Below are positions 45,910 to 57,880 of a DNA stretch of 64,000 nucleotides, piece by piece; within the stretch, counting starts at the first letter, position 1, and every line of letters starts with the position of its first letter. The notes beneath the pieces are model-generated. The model saw nothing but the letters and a program-made list of their open reading frames with translations, did no database searches and was not told the origin of the DNA. Source of the DNA: Diaphorobacter limosus (GTDB lineage Bacteria > Pseudomonadota > Gammaproteobacteria > Burkholderiales > Burkholderiaceae_C); the NCBI RefSeq assembly GCF_033100095.1, contig NZ_CP136921.1:466501-530500 (forward strand). Direction: 5' to 3'. Made by a program: the position numbers and the translations under genes.

Positions 45910-47199
45910 ATGACCGACGATTCCTTGATGCCACCCCCGCTGGAGCGGTTGCTGACGGCGCTGCTGGAACTGCCGCCTCTGTTGCCCAGGCCTGGTTTGG
46001 TATTACCCCACGACGCCGGTGATGGAGGTGCGCAAATGCTGTTGGAGGTGCTGGACACGGCGCTGCACACGCCGCCCGCGCAACCCCAGCGTATGGCTGC
46101 AGTGCGGTATTTCTGCAAACACGCCCGCCACCGCCTGGGCTTGGCGTCCTGGCGGGATCTGCAAGCCTTGCTGGAGCAGTACCCGCAAAGTGACGAAGGC
46201 GATGCCGAAGTGGCGCGCTTGCTATGGGGTGTGGAGGCCCCTGAACATGTACGGGCGCTGCGCTTGCTGGTGTGGTTCATGGCGGCGTATGACGTTACCG
46301 AGCTGGTGCAGTGGCATGCGTGGATGGGCACGAGTGGGTTTGAAGAAGCCTTGCGGGAATCGCTCGATACGTTGGGCGCGGTGGCGGTGGTGCTGTTGTG
46401 GCAAGCCAAGTCAGGGCGCACCGACCATGCCTGGGTGCTACGGTTTGCCCGCAAGGCGCTGGGGCATTCGGTCAGCGAAGGGCCTGCCATGCTGGCGTTT
46501 CGGGATGCGGCAGAGGCGATGGGGGTGCCGCAAAGGGTGCTGGCCCGGCAGGTAGCCCATTGGGAGCGGGCGGCGATGGGTGTTGATGATGTGCCAGGCC
46601 TGCGGGTGCTGTGGTGGCAGTGTGTGGCCGAAGCGTTGCAGGTGCATGTAGCCCAAGAAACAAGCACCGCCGCAAGCAGCGACGAATGGCGTGTTGAGTT
46701 ATCACCAACGTCGACATTGCGTCACGGCGAAGCTGGCGTGGCGCTTGAACCTCAGGCGAGGGAACTACAAGCCAACACCCCTATGGTCACAGCACTGCGA
46801 CTGCACCAACGGAGCTGGGCGCAAGGCTTGGGGCTGTGGCTGGAGATTCAGGGGGAGGGGCGGCTGTCGGCAATGCACCAAGCGGCCATTGCCGAGCGGT
46901 TTGAGGCGGCAGGGCACCGGGCGCCGCAGTTGCGGTATGCCAGTGCAAATGGCGGTCACCAAGCCACATGGCTGGCGACATGGCACTGGGATGAAGCGGT
47001 GTGGGTGCCTCGGGATATGCCGGTGACTGATGTGAAGCGCTGGGCACTGGAGACGGCGCTCAAAGCGACCGAGCACTGGCTGCTGATGTGCGGCATGGTG
47101 GCGCTGGCGGGAAAGCCGCAGGGGGCTGCGCTGGCGCTCGATACCAGGCTGCTGGGGGTGGATGTGAAAAGGGAAGCCACCAATGAAAAAAAGTTCTAG
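45910..47199 (+). CDS. Hypothetical protein, 429 residues
   Basis: I recognise no family. The protein is mostly helical, Trp- and Leu-rich, with no transmembrane segment or nucleotide-binding loop visible. It starts MTDDSLMPPPLERLLTALLEL and ends ..KREATNEKKF. The ATG at 45910 follows a GGAGG box (45896-45900). A polypyrimidine tract resembling the one before 44791 lies at about 45757-45797 upstream. The stop codon TAG lies inside the stem of the terminator that follows. It is probably part of the same module as the two preceding genes. Confidence 0.75.
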   Translation: MTDDSLMPPPLERLLTALLELPPLLPRPGLVLPHDAGDGGAQMLLEVLDTALHTPPAQPQRMAAVRYFCKHARHRLGLASWRDLQALLEQYPQSDEGDAEVARLLWGVEAPEHVRALRLLVWFMAAYDVTELVQWHAWMGTSGFEEALRESLDTLGAVAVVLLWQAKSGRTDHAWVLRFARKALGHSVSEGPAMLAFRDAAEAMGVPQRVLARQVAHWERAAMGVDDVPGLRVLWWQCVAEALQVHVAQETSTAASSDEWRVELSPTSTLRHGEAGVALEPQARELQANTPMVTALRLHQRSWAQGLGLWLEIQGEGRLSAMHQAAIAERFEAAGHRAPQLRYASANGGHQATWLATWHWDEAVWVPRDMPVTDVKRWALETALKATEHWLLMCGMVALAGKPQGAALALDTRLLGVDVKREATNEKKF

Positions 47200-47222
47200 G
47201 GCCGGGGGCGCTAGAACTTCTT
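47185..47222. terminator. Bidirectional-looking terminator overlapping the stop codon
   Basis: The inverted repeat AAGTTCTAG / CTAGAACTT around a GC-rich loop has a run of A on the left side. On the complement this reads as a stem followed by T7, a strong terminator for anything transcribed leftward. On the plus strand it ends the 45910 gene, whose TAG stop is in the stem. Confidence 0.75.
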
Positions 47223-47270
47223 CAGGCTGGTGGGTGTGCCACTTTCTGAGCCAAAACTGGCTGAAAGCAA

Positions 47271-47291
47271 CCGTATAACCAGCCGTATAAC
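47271..47291. repeat. Short repeat pair near tRNA-Ser
   Basis: CCGTATAAC occurs twice (47271-47279 and 47283-47291), embedded in an inverted AACCGT...ACGGTT. It lies 54 bases from the tRNA 3' end, on the side of the accessory region. Confidence 0.4.
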
Positions 47292-47344
47292 GGTTTGATG
47301 ACTTTGCTAAAAGTCTTTGAAAATCAATGACTTAGAGCTGTATC

Positions 47345-47435
<91 letters not shown>

Positions 47436-47527
47436 GAAGCCCGCGATTATAGCCATGCTTGTGGCGGAATCTTGCAGATTTGCCGGATCAGCAGAAAAAC
47501 CCTCGTTTTCTTGGGGCCGCCTTGCTG

Positions 47528-49210
47528 TCAGCCATTGGTCAGCGCCGCGTTGCGTATGCCTTGCAACGTGCCGGTCGGAGTGATGGCCTCGGGGTCGATG
47601 AAGCAGTGCAGGATTGCCGGCAGGCCACTGGCGCGGGCGCGCTCCAGGGCAGGGGCGAAGTCCTCGGTGCGTTCGACGCGCTCACCATGGCCGCCGAAGG
47701 CCTGGGCGTAGGCCTTGAAGTCGGGGTTTTTGAGCGCGGTGGCGCTGACGCGCCCGGGGTATTCGCGCTCCTGGTGCATGCGGATGGTGCCGTACATGGC
47801 GTTGTCCAGCAGCACCACGACCAGGGGCAGGCCGTATTGCACGGCGGTGGCGAATTCCTGGCCATGCATCAGAAAGTCGCCGTCGCCGGCGAACACCACT
47901 ACCTCGCGTGCGGGCCATAGGCGCTTGGCGCCCACACCTGCCGGCAGGCCGTAGCCCATGGAGCCGCTGGTGGGTGCGAGCTGGCTGCCATAACTGGTGA
48001 AGGGCCAGAAACGGTGCACCCAGGTGGCGAAATTTCCCGCGCCATTGCAGAAGATCGTGTCGGCGGGCAGTACGCCCTTCAGGTGCTGCATCACGGCGCC
48101 CATTTGCAGCTGGCCGGGGATGCGGATGGGCGCAGGGTCGCTCCAGGCCAGATATTCGGCGCGCGCCGCCTGTGTGTGTCCGGCCCAACCCGGTGCGCTG
48201 GCTGGAAGCAGGCCGGCCAGCGCCGCGGCCATCGCCTGGGGCGTGGCATGTATGGTCTGCGCCGGGCGGTACAGGCGGCCGAGTTCGTCGGCATCGGCAT
48301 GTACATGCACCAGTGGCTGTGCAGGATTGGGTATATCGAACAGTTCGTAGCCCTGCGAAGGGATTTCCGACAGCCGGGCGCCGAGCACCAGCACGAGATC
48401 GCTCGCGCGCATGCGTGCCAGCAGCTTGGGGTTGACGCCCAGACCCAGGTCGCCGGCGTAGCTGGCGTGGTTGGCGGGGAAGAGCATCTGCCGGCGGAAC
48501 GAGCAGTACACCGGCAGTTGCCAGTGCTCGGCAAATGTGGCGATGTCGCGTACGGCTTGGTCGGACCAACGGCTGCCGCCGAGGATGACGACGGGTTGTT
48601 CCGCCCCCTGCAGGCGTGCATGCAGCTCTTGCAGCGCGGCGGTGCCGGGGCAGGTTTCCGTGACTTGGTAGGGCAGGGCGTCGGCCACGCTGGCGGCCTC
48701 GGTCAGCATGTCCTCGGGAAGGGCCACGACCACCGGGCCGGGGCGGCCCGAGGTGGCGACGTGGAAGGCGCGTGAGATCAGCTCGGGCAGGCGCGCCGGG
48801 TCGTCGATGTCCACCACCCACTTGGCCATGGTGCCAAAGACGGCGCGGTAATCGAGCTCCTGGAAGGCCTCGCGCCCCTTGGCGCCGCGCGCCACCTGGC
48901 CCACGAACAGGATCATGGGCGTGGAGTCCTGGTGGGCGATGTGCACGCCGGCCGAGGCATTGGTCGCTCCCGGCCCGCGTGTCACGAAGCAGATGCCGGG
49001 CCGGCCCGTGAGCTTGCCCTGGGCCTCAGCCATCATCGCGGCGCCGCCCTCCTGGCGGCAGACGGTGACGGCGATGTCGGCGTCATGCAGAGCGTCGAGA
49101 ACGGCCAGGTAGCTCTCGCCGGGTACGCAGAACAGCTGCTGGACACCATGGGTGATGAGCTGGCGCACCAGGATCTGGCCGCCGGTGCGAGGGGTGAGGG
49201 CAGGAGACAT
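47528..49210 (-). CDS. Thiamine-diphosphate-dependent enzyme, acetolactate-synthase-like
   Basis: This 560-residue protein has an N-terminal pyrimidine-binding domain (LFCVPGESYLAVLDAL; catalytic Glu in CRQEGGAAMMAEAQGK near residue 50), a central domain (VVILGGSRWSDQAV) and a C-terminal pyrophosphate-binding domain with the GDG..N motif (VFAGDGDFLMHGQE, LLDNAMYGTIRMHQ). Such proteins include acetolactate synthase, benzoylformate decarboxylase and oxalyl-CoA decarboxylase; the substrate cannot be told from sequence by eye. The start at 49210 avoids the longer frame that overlaps the next gene. It is co-oriented with a binding-protein gene eight bases upstream, so an amino- or keto-acid substrate is plausible. 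Confidence 0.88.
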   Translation of the reverse strand: MSPALTPRTGGQILVRQLITHGVQQLFCVPGESYLAVLDALHDADIAVTVCRQEGGAAMMAEAQGKLTGRPGICFVTRGPGATNASAGVHIAHQDSTPMILFVGQVARGAKGREAFQELDYRAVFGTMAKWVVDIDDPARLPELISRAFHVATSGRPGPVVVALPEDMLTEAASVADALPYQVTETCPGTAALQELHARLQGAEQPVVILGGSRWSDQAVRDIATFAEHWQLPVYCSFRRQMLFPANHASYAGDLGLGVNPKLLARMRASDLVLVLGARLSEIPSQGYELFDIPNPAQPLVHVHADADELGRLYRPAQTIHATPQAMAAALAGLLPASAPGWAGHTQAARAEYLAWSDPAPIRIPGQLQMGAVMQHLKGVLPADTIFCNGAGNFATWVHRFWPFTSYGSQLAPTSGSMGYGLPAGVGAKRLWPAREVVVFAGDGDFLMHGQEFATAVQYGLPLVVVLLDNAMYGTIRMHQEREYPGRVSATALKNPDFKAYAQAFGGHGERVERTEDFAPALERARASGLPAILHCFIDPEAITPTGTLQGIRNAALTNG

Positions 49211-49218
49211 TGTGGGCT

Positions 49219-50130
49219 TTACTGTTGGTAGGTTTCCAGCGGCTTGTCGTTCGGGGTGGCAAACAGCTGGCGCAGGGCGTTGCCCAGGGGCAGGTTCAGG
49301 CTGGCGTTCTTGGGCGGGATGGGGTTCACAAACCACTTGGTATAGATTTTTTCCATCTCGCCGGATTGCATCAGGCGCGTGAGCACACCATCCACGGCGG
49401 CCTTGAAGCCCGGGTCGTCCTTGCGAAACAGCAGGGCAATCGGCTCGGCACCCAGGGGCTCGCCCACGATGCGGTAGGCGCTTGGATCCTTGGAGTTGGC
49501 GATGACGCCGGCCAGGATGTTGTCATCCAGCACGAAGGCATCGGCCCGGCCGGATTCAAGCAGCATGAAGCTCTCGTGGTGATCCTTGCCGAGCACGGTC
49601 TTGATGGGCGAGCCCACCACGCGCTCCTGCTTGCGCAGCAGCTGCACGGCCGTGGTACCGGTGGAGGCCGCCACGGTGCGCCCGCCCAGCTGGGCAATGG
49701 AGGTGAGGTCAGAGTCCTTGCGCACCGCCATGCGCACCTCGCTCACGTAGCTGGTGACGGCGAAGGCCACCTGCTGCTGGCGCGCCAGGTTGTTGGTGGT
49801 GGGGCCGCAGCCAATGTCTACCGTGCCGTTGCTCACCAGGGGCATTGTGCTTTGTGCGGTGATGGCCATGTATTCAAGCTTGGCCGTGGGCGCGATCTCC
49901 TTGAGCACGCGTTCGCACAGCTCGACGTGGTAGCCCACGTATTTTTCGTTGGCGCCCAGTGCGTAGGCCATGGGTGGCGACGATTCGCGCACCCCCAGCA
50001 CTGCCTTGCCCGAGGCCTTGATCTTGTCCAGCGTGGCCGACGGTGCCTGGGCCAGCGCCGCGGGCAGGGCGGCGCACCACAGCGCCAGGCCGGCGGCGGT
50101 TGCAGCCATCTTGGTGTACGAGCTTGCCAT
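49219..50130 (-). CDS. Periplasmic amino-acid-binding protein (family 3)
   Basis: This 303-residue protein has a signal peptide (ATAAGLALWCAALPAALAQA) and the family 3 solute-binding pattern: KIKASGKAVLGVRESSPPMAY, YVGYHVELCERVLKEI, VDIGCGPTTNNLARQQQVAF, SGEMEKIYTKWFVNPIP. It resembles glutamate/aspartate-binding GltI. No permease or ATPase genes follow, so it must work with a transporter elsewhere or act as a stand-alone sensor. It is divergent from the truncated lysR, which probably regulated it. Confidence 0.9.
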   Translation of the reverse strand: MASSYTKMAATAAGLALWCAALPAALAQAPSATLDKIKASGKAVLGVRESSPPMAYALGANEKYVGYHVELCERVLKEIAPTAKLEYMAITAQSTMPLVSNGTVDIGCGPTTNNLARQQQVAFAVTSYVSEVRMAVRKDSDLTSIAQLGGRTVAASTGTTAVQLLRKQERVVGSPIKTVLGKDHHESFMLLESGRADAFVLDDNILAGVIANSKDPSAYRIVGEPLGAEPIALLFRKDDPGFKAAVDGVLTRLMQSGEMEKIYTKWFVNPIPPKNASLNLPLGNALRQLFATPNDKPLETYQQ

Positions 50131-50345
50131 GTTGTGTCTCCTTGAAGAATCGTATTGGCTTTGCGACGCCGCAACTATCCATGCTTGACGGGCCTGTGCA
50201 TAGCGATAAATTGGAACTATTTCATGAAAATTTGGTATGAACTACCTGGGGTTATCTCGGGTATCGGTGTGTGTTGGCGGCGTAAACAGTGCGCTGGCAC
50301 CGTAGTGGCCGTGTCATCCTTGTGTTTCAATCATTCCTTAACTGC

Positions 50346-50613
50346 ATGACCATCTTGCGCAAGACATTTCTGCCGCCGATTGCGGATCTGCTGGCCTTCG
50401 AGGCCGCGGCGCGGCACGCCAGCATCTCGCGTGCGGCGCAGGAGCTGCACCTGACGCAAAGCGCCGTGTCGCGCCAGATACGGCAGCTGGAGCAGCAGCT
50501 GGGCATGGCGCTGTTTCACCGCGTGCGCCAGCGCATCGTGCTCACCGACGCCGGCCGTGTCTACGCCGCCGATGTACGCGCAGCCCTGCAGCAGCTGTCG
50601 GCCAGCACGCAGA
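50346..50613 (+). pseudogene. LysR-family regulator, truncated by IS1071
   Basis: Only the DNA-binding domain remains: DLLAFEAAARHASISRAAQELHLTQSAVSRQIRQLEQQLG (residues about 13-52), then FHRVRQRIVLTDAGRVYAADV. After residue 89 the frame enters the IS1071 end and stops at 50660. The whole effector domain is missing and not found on the other side of IS1071. It is divergent from the binding-protein gene, the classical arrangement for a LysR activator. Confidence 0.93.
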
Positions 50614-53600
50614 GGGGTCTCCTCGTTTTCAGTGCAATAAGTGACGGTACGAAAAGCTAGCACTGGCGCGGAGGTGGTGTTGGTAGATCGTTGATTTCAT
50701 TGACTTTCCTGTTCACTTTCAAATCTGCGATTCGTGGCGTCAAACCGTGGTCGGTTTCATCCATTGGTGCCAGTTATCGATGCATTTGGCCGCGAAGGCA
50801 GGATTTGGTCAGCATAGCGGTCAACCGGGAAGCGAAACACACCCCGCAAGTTGATGCTCTCCAGCCTGGTGGGCGCAATCTTCCCGATCAGTTCCGGTGG
50901 AATGACCTGGCGGCGGTTCGACCAGCGATCCATAACCGCCTGCATCTGTGAGGTATTCCACGCCATCACGATGTTGGCCATCAGGCTCAACGCATCGGCC
51001 ACAGCCTGCATTTCATCGACACGTTTGGCCTGCGCCGGGCTGATCCGGCCGGTATAAATGGCGCGCTTGAGGGCGTTAACAGCCTCGCCCCGATTGAGCA
51101 CCCGGCGCAACTCGTTCCTGAAAGCGTCCTTGACAAAGTAGTCAGCCAAAAACGCCGTACGCAGCAACCGCCCCAATTGCACGCCAGCCTCATAGATTGG
51201 ATCGCCCTGGGCGGCAGAACCGAACCGCGCAAGAGCTGCCACCGCACTGGCATGTCCGCTCATGACCGAGGCTGCCAGGTGCACCAGACTATCCCAATGC
51301 TTTTCGATCAAAGCGACGTCGACATTGGCTTCGCACACCGCAGCGATTTCTGCGGGCACTTTGGTGCCGCGTGGCACAAAGAGGTGGCGCTGTTTGAGTT
51401 CCTTCAACCGCGGGCAAAGATCAAAACCAAGCAAACGGGCATGTGACATGGCAAAGTCGGTGTAGCCATGGGTATCCACAGCAAGCTGGCTGGTCTCCAG
51501 CTTTTCTTGGCGGATGACACCTTCAATGGCCACGCCCGCCTGGCGCTCATTGAGCACAAAGGGCTGCGCATGGAAGATGCCCCACCGGTCTTTTACATGG
51601 GAGTAGATTCCAATGGAAGGTGTGTTGCGCCGAGGATCAAGCCGGGCTTGCCACACCCGTTTGGTGGTCTCCATGCTCATCATGTCAGAAGATGCCAAAT
51701 CGGACCGCCCCCAGGTGGCGGCAATCGGGTGTCGCTGCATGAATTCCAGCACAGCCTGGCAGGCCTGGCTCAGACGCCGTTCGTCCCGCGCCCAGCGCAT
51801 GGCCTGGCGAATGCTGGTGGCAGACAATTGCGGAATCATGCGCGCGCATTCGACCGCAGTCAGACTGGTGCCGTGGGCCATGATGCCGGCATAGACCATC
51901 AGCAGCTCGTCGGTAGAGCGCGGCTCACGTCCGAGCATGATCCAGCTAAAGCGCACCTGGGCGTCAACGGCCAGAATCACTTCCGGCAATTGAACCTCAC
52001 CGATGCGGTGATCCAAAGCCGCGCGCAGCTTGGTCACTTCTGGGTCTTCGTCCTCTGCGGGCAATGGCGACAAATGGAGTTCATCATCCACGCGCAGTAC
52101 GCCACTGCGGGCTGCAGCGGCCACCGCATCGACACCGGCAGTTACTCTGGCCAGCAAAGGCTTCAAGAAAGTGGCAGCCTTGCTGGGTAACGATAGACGG
52201 GCATAGTGTTTCTTGGACTCTGCCTGCCAACGCTCGTCCGTGAAGAACAAGCGCGCACGACCCCGAAAGCTCAGGCTGTGCTCAATCCAGACCGAGCCAT
52301 TGCGCACCGCGCGGCGCAGGGCAAACAGGGTGGCCACCTCCAACGCCTGAAACGCCCGTTCCCGGTCTGGGCTGGAGATCGAAACCTGCCAGATCATTCC
52401 CAGACTTGGTGCCACCACTTCAACTGGCAGCTTTCTGGATCCTTTGAGATATAAAGCTTGCAGCTTGGCAAGGTACTCGATGGCAGGATGCTCGCCGGTG
52501 GCCTGCCAGGGCAGCTTTGCAATGGCGACGAGCAACGACCGCACGGGGCGAATTCCATCAATCAATCCCTCGCGGACCAGGGAGGCCCTGCTCGGTGGTT
52601 TGCGTTTCTGGGTTTCGGTGATCAAGGCTTCAAGACGGGCACGCAACTCAGCATCTGGCACCGCACCTTGCGCGCTCAAGGCAACAAGTTCGCCGAGCAG
52701 CGTTTTGTACATTGCGGCCCAATTGACGGTAGCGGGGACATCGGCGGCAGCCTGACGCCACAGATCGGCGATCCGGCGCTGCACCATAAGGATCAACTGG
52801 TCTTGGTGGTGAACAGGCAATACCGAAGAAAGCATGCGACCTCCACGGTGCGCGCTGGCTCTTTGATCTTGGCTCCGGCTGAGGGCGGCCTGGAGACAAG
52901 TCGGCGCGCGTAGCGGCGCAAGATGAGATCGGGGATGTCTGCCAGGTGCTTATGAACGTCCAGCGTGTAAAGCAGGTCGATGCGCTCCAGTACCTCGCTG
53001 ATTTGGCGGGTTGAGTGTTTCGCCGGTGCAGCCCATAGCCAACTCTGCTGGGTTTGTCCATCTGGGCGCAGCTCTGAAACTGAGGCTCGCCAGCGATCAA
53101 GTGTTGCTGGATCAACGCTGGCGGCGATGGCGGTGCCTGTTTCAACTTCAAGCTGGGCAAGTGCCGCCGCAATCAGTGTCCGAATTGCCCGCTCGTGCAC
53201 GATCACCAGCTTGTTCTTGTACAGCCATTGACGCGCCCGCACGAGTAGCTGATCGCGGTCGGCGCAGCGCGCCACTTCGTCGCGCAGTTCACGTACCAGT
53301 GAGCGGCGCTGGTGCTCGCTCATCCACTGGAATCCAAGGACCGTGCAGGCTACTTGTTGGTGATCGAATAGCGTGCGCCCGCGTTCATACATGGCTCTCA
53401 GCGAGGCGACTTCTGGTGCTGCAATGCCAAGCTCGTTGCCAAGGTGGCGCCACAAGGCTACTGGAATTACCCGAAAGGCACCGAGCAAACGCCCACTCAT
53501 GCGCAGGAAACCAATATGGAGCGCCAGACCAAGCTTGTGGGAATCACCTCGGCGTGCATTGATTGCGTCGCGCTCGGCACCATCGAAGGTGAAAAATGCC

Positions 53601-53816
53601 TTCATCTCGAAGTCGCTGATATCGCGGGGGAGCCCACGCATCCCCAAAAACGTTGTGTGCCAACCCTGCATCGTGAACCTCAAAAGTGGGAGGCCACCAT
53701 ACCCGTTTACAAAGCGAACAGGAAAGTCAATGAAATCAACGGTCTACCCAGACCACCCCCGCGCCAGTGCTAGCTTTGCGTACCGTCACTTATTGCACTG
53801 AAAACGAGGAGACCCC
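50614..53816 (-). mobile_element. IS1071 (Tn3-family insertion sequence)
   Basis: The element is 3203 bp with long inverted repeats starting GGGGTCTCCTCGTTTTCAGT at both ends and continuing past GCTAGCACTGGCGC. It contains only a transposase and no resolvase, as in IS1071 (about 3.2 kb, about 110-bp repeats). Flanks are GCAGA and AAAGA, so there is no clean 5-bp target duplication; both flanking genes are truncated, suggesting a deletion or recombination between copies. Intact ends mean it could be mobilised in trans. Confidence 0.9.
50757..53683 (-). pseudogene. tnpA: IS1071 transposase TnpA, one frameshift
   Basis: The N-terminal frame (to 52793; starts MRFTMQGWHTTFLGMRGLPRD) and C-terminal frame (52835 to 50757) overlap around FLRYCLFTT / DQLILMVQRRIADLW. 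One base inserted near 52800-52815 (expected ..TTTDQLILM) joins them into the Tn3-type transposase of about 970 residues. The C-terminal part carries the DDE region (VDTHGYTDFAMSHARLLGFDLCPR; GRISPAQAKRVDEM). It may be a real mutation or a base-calling error. Confidence 0.88.
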
Positions 53817-54490
53817 AAAGATCCGAGTTGGGGCACGGTGAGAGGTGAACCTGTCAGGCCCATGACCACGGTGAGGGGGGCATTGATCTCCCGGACGAGC
53901 GCTTCGATGGTCTTGGGGTCGGAAGCCCCCGGCACAAAGAGGCAATCCGCACCCGCCTCTCGGTACGCATTGCATCGCTCGACGGCCTCTGCAAAAACAT
54001 TGCTCGCACCAGTCAGGTAGACATCGGATCGGGCCGTCAGAACAAAAGGAACTCCCGACGCGTCCGCGGCGCGTCTTGCTGCCCGAACGCGCGCGACAGC
54101 GTGCTCTCTGTCGAACAGGGCTTGCGCAGGATTGCCGCTGTAGTCCTCGATGTTCGCGCCCACCACACCAGCACGAATCGCAGCCGCGATGGTTTCTCCA
54201 ACCTCTTCAGGGCTCGCACCGTAGCCCGACTGGAGATCGGCGGAGACAGGAAGTGGACTTGCCGCAGCAATGGACCCCACGCGATCCAGCATGGTCTCCC
54301 TGCTCACAGCAGCTTCTTGATCAGGGAATCCCAGCGAGAAAGCCACGCCTGCACTCGTAGTGGCGATAGCGGGAAAGCCGCAGGACGCGAGCATCAGCGC
54401 ACTACCAACGTCCCAAGCGTTGGGCATCAGAAAGATGGCCTCGGCAGTGTGCAATTGCTGGAACCGTAGACCCCGTTGGATTTGGCTCAT
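53817..54490 (-). pseudogene. Isocitrate lyase/PEP mutase family protein, C-terminus cut by IS1071
   Basis: About 224 residues remain: MSQIQRGLRFQQLHTAEAIF, MPNAWDVGSALMLASCGFPAIATTS, the metal-site segment VSADLQSGYG, GANIEDYSG and PFVLTARSDVYLTG. The family includes carboxyphosphoenolpyruvate mutase and 2-methylisocitrate lyase-like enzymes acting on C-C or C-P bonds alpha to carboxylates. The frame runs into the IS1071 end after ..TVPQL. Family members are about 250-280 residues, so the last 30-60 are lost. An alternative start lies three codons upstream (54499). Confidence 0.88.
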
Positions 54491-54499
54491 TATGGCCAT

Positions 54500-54975
54500 C
54501 CTAGTCGCCGAAGTTGGTGGCGGGTACTTCAGTCGGTATCGTGCGTATGGGCAATCTCGCCCAGACACCGCATCAACTTGTCGTAAAGCGTGCGCCCTGT
54601 TGTCGGGGGAGGTATGCCACACACCCATGTACTTCCTGCCGTTTTTGCGATTTGGTAGAGCGCCTCACTTTTCGACCATAACCAGCGCATGCACAGATTC
54701 GTCGGTGTCGAAAAACGGCTCACGTTGCTTGCGTGGTTGCTTTAGGCAGCGCGTTCGAATCTCCTCGGGACGATTCAAGACAGGTTTACCGGGCAAACGC
54801 TCCGCAACTCCTATGTGGCCGTGTCAACCGCGCGTTGTTCCGGATCTGTTCACCTACTCGCCAAAACGGAGTAGATAGCTACCCCCAGATTCTGAGAGTG
54901 AAGTGGTGCAAGGCGATGTCTTCAACAAAGACGATTTGTACGAGGCATTAAGCAAGCACAGAGTGGGAATAGCGA
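54500..54975. other. 476-bp region with no firmly supported gene
   Basis: A complement frame of 64 codons (54529-54723, GTG start, reading SKSEALYQIAKTAGSTWVCG and TGRTLYDKLMRCLGEIAHTH) could be a small gene or the remnant of a larger one. I recognise no family and see no clear ribosome-binding site. Confidence 0.35.
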
Positions 54976-56835
<1,860 letters not shown>

Positions 56836-56904
56836 GCAGTCATTCTAAGGAGAGGCGGAAGCTCCAAGATAATCAAGGTCTAACCCACAACAGGTGTCAC
56901 GCGC

Positions 56905-57756
56905 TTGAACCAAAGCACTCCCTTGCCGAACGCCTCTCTGCTGAACCAGCTGTTACGGTTCACCCCCACGGCGCGCATGTTTTTCTCGGGAAATCTCTGT
57001 ACCCTGACGCAGGGATCCGAGGCTGACGGCCTCAAGCAGGGGACGATGCACCTGCTGAGTCGCGGCGAGCTGCAACTGACGCGCAAGGGCTTTGCGCCGC
57101 TGAACGTGCGGGCGCCCAGCGTGCTGTTGCTTCCCCGCGCGTTGGAGCACTGGGTTCAGGGCTCAGGGCCGCAGGGGGTGGACCTGATGTGCGCCACCCT
57201 CAGTGAATTGGCGCCGCCGCTGGACATGATCTTGCCGGACGTCACGGTGATTGACTTGACCGCCACGTCATCGCTGCAGCGACCGGTAGAGCTGCTGTTC
57301 GAGGAGGCCGAGGCACGTGCTTTTGGTTATCGGGCAGCGATCGACCGCCTGCTGCAATACACCTTCGTGGTGCTTGTGCGTCACCTGATTGATCGGCAAC
57401 TGCTGTCCGGCGGTGTGCTGGAGGCCATGGTCGACAGCCGTCTGGGTGTGGTGCTGTCCATGCTGCACGAATCGCAAGAGCACGACTGGACGCTTGACAG
57501 CATGGCGGAGCTGGCGCACCTGTCCCGGTCTGCCTTTGCCCTGCGCTTTGTCCAGGTGGTGGGCATACCGCCGTTGACCTACTTGACCCACTGGCGCATG
57601 GCGGTTGCCCGCAACCTACTCGCGCAAGGGCAGGCAGTGAAGGCGGTGGCCTCTCAGGTGGGCTACGGTAATGCCACCGCATTCGCGCGAGCGTTTCAAC
57701 GGGCCTCGGGGCAATCGCCCAGCGCTTGGCAGATGGAGCATCTGAGTCAGCCGTAG
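56905..57756 (+). CDS. AraC-family regulator with RclR-like N-terminal cupin
   Basis: This 283-residue protein has an N-terminal cupin_6-type domain (LLNQLLRFTPTARMFFSGNLC; VLLLPRALEHWVQG) and a C-terminal AraC double helix-turn-helix (WTLDSMAELAHLSRSAFALRF; VKAVASQVGYGNATAFARAFQR). RclR, which senses reactive chlorine species in E. coli, has this architecture. The start is a TTG at 56905, because the family's conserved N-terminus begins there. It lies just upstream of a run of redox-repair genes on the same strand and is the obvious candidate to control them. Confidence 0.88.
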   Translation: MNQSTPLPNASLLNQLLRFTPTARMFFSGNLCTLTQGSEADGLKQGTMHLLSRGELQLTRKGFAPLNVRAPSVLLLPRALEHWVQGSGPQGVDLMCATLSELAPPLDMILPDVTVIDLTATSSLQRPVELLFEEAEARAFGYRAAIDRLLQYTFVVLVRHLIDRQLLSGGVLEAMVDSRLGVVLSMLHESQEHDWTLDSMAELAHLSRSAFALRFVQVVGIPPLTYLTHWRMAVARNLLAQGQAVKAVASQVGYGNATAFARAFQRASGQSPSAWQMEHLSQP

Positions 57757-57880
57757 GTCCATCGCGCCCTGGTTCTGGACGATCGGTGGCGTGATGCGGA
57801 CGCCGAATGCCGTTGTGCTGTGCCGAACGGACCCGACTTCAGGTTCAATGCCTTGAGGCAGAACTTTGAAGGAGATCACG

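Larger units (their letters stand above)
3902..47344. other. Proposed accessory region between ssrA and tRNA-Ser
   Basis: Between the conserved ssrA block and tRNA-Ser(GGA) there are only mobile, defence, toxin-antitoxin and phage-like genes. I infer one or more integrated elements later broken up by transposition. I looked for a second copy of the ssrA 3' end and of the tRNA-Ser 3' end as attachment repeats and did not see one, so the true ends are not established. Confidence 0.5.
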
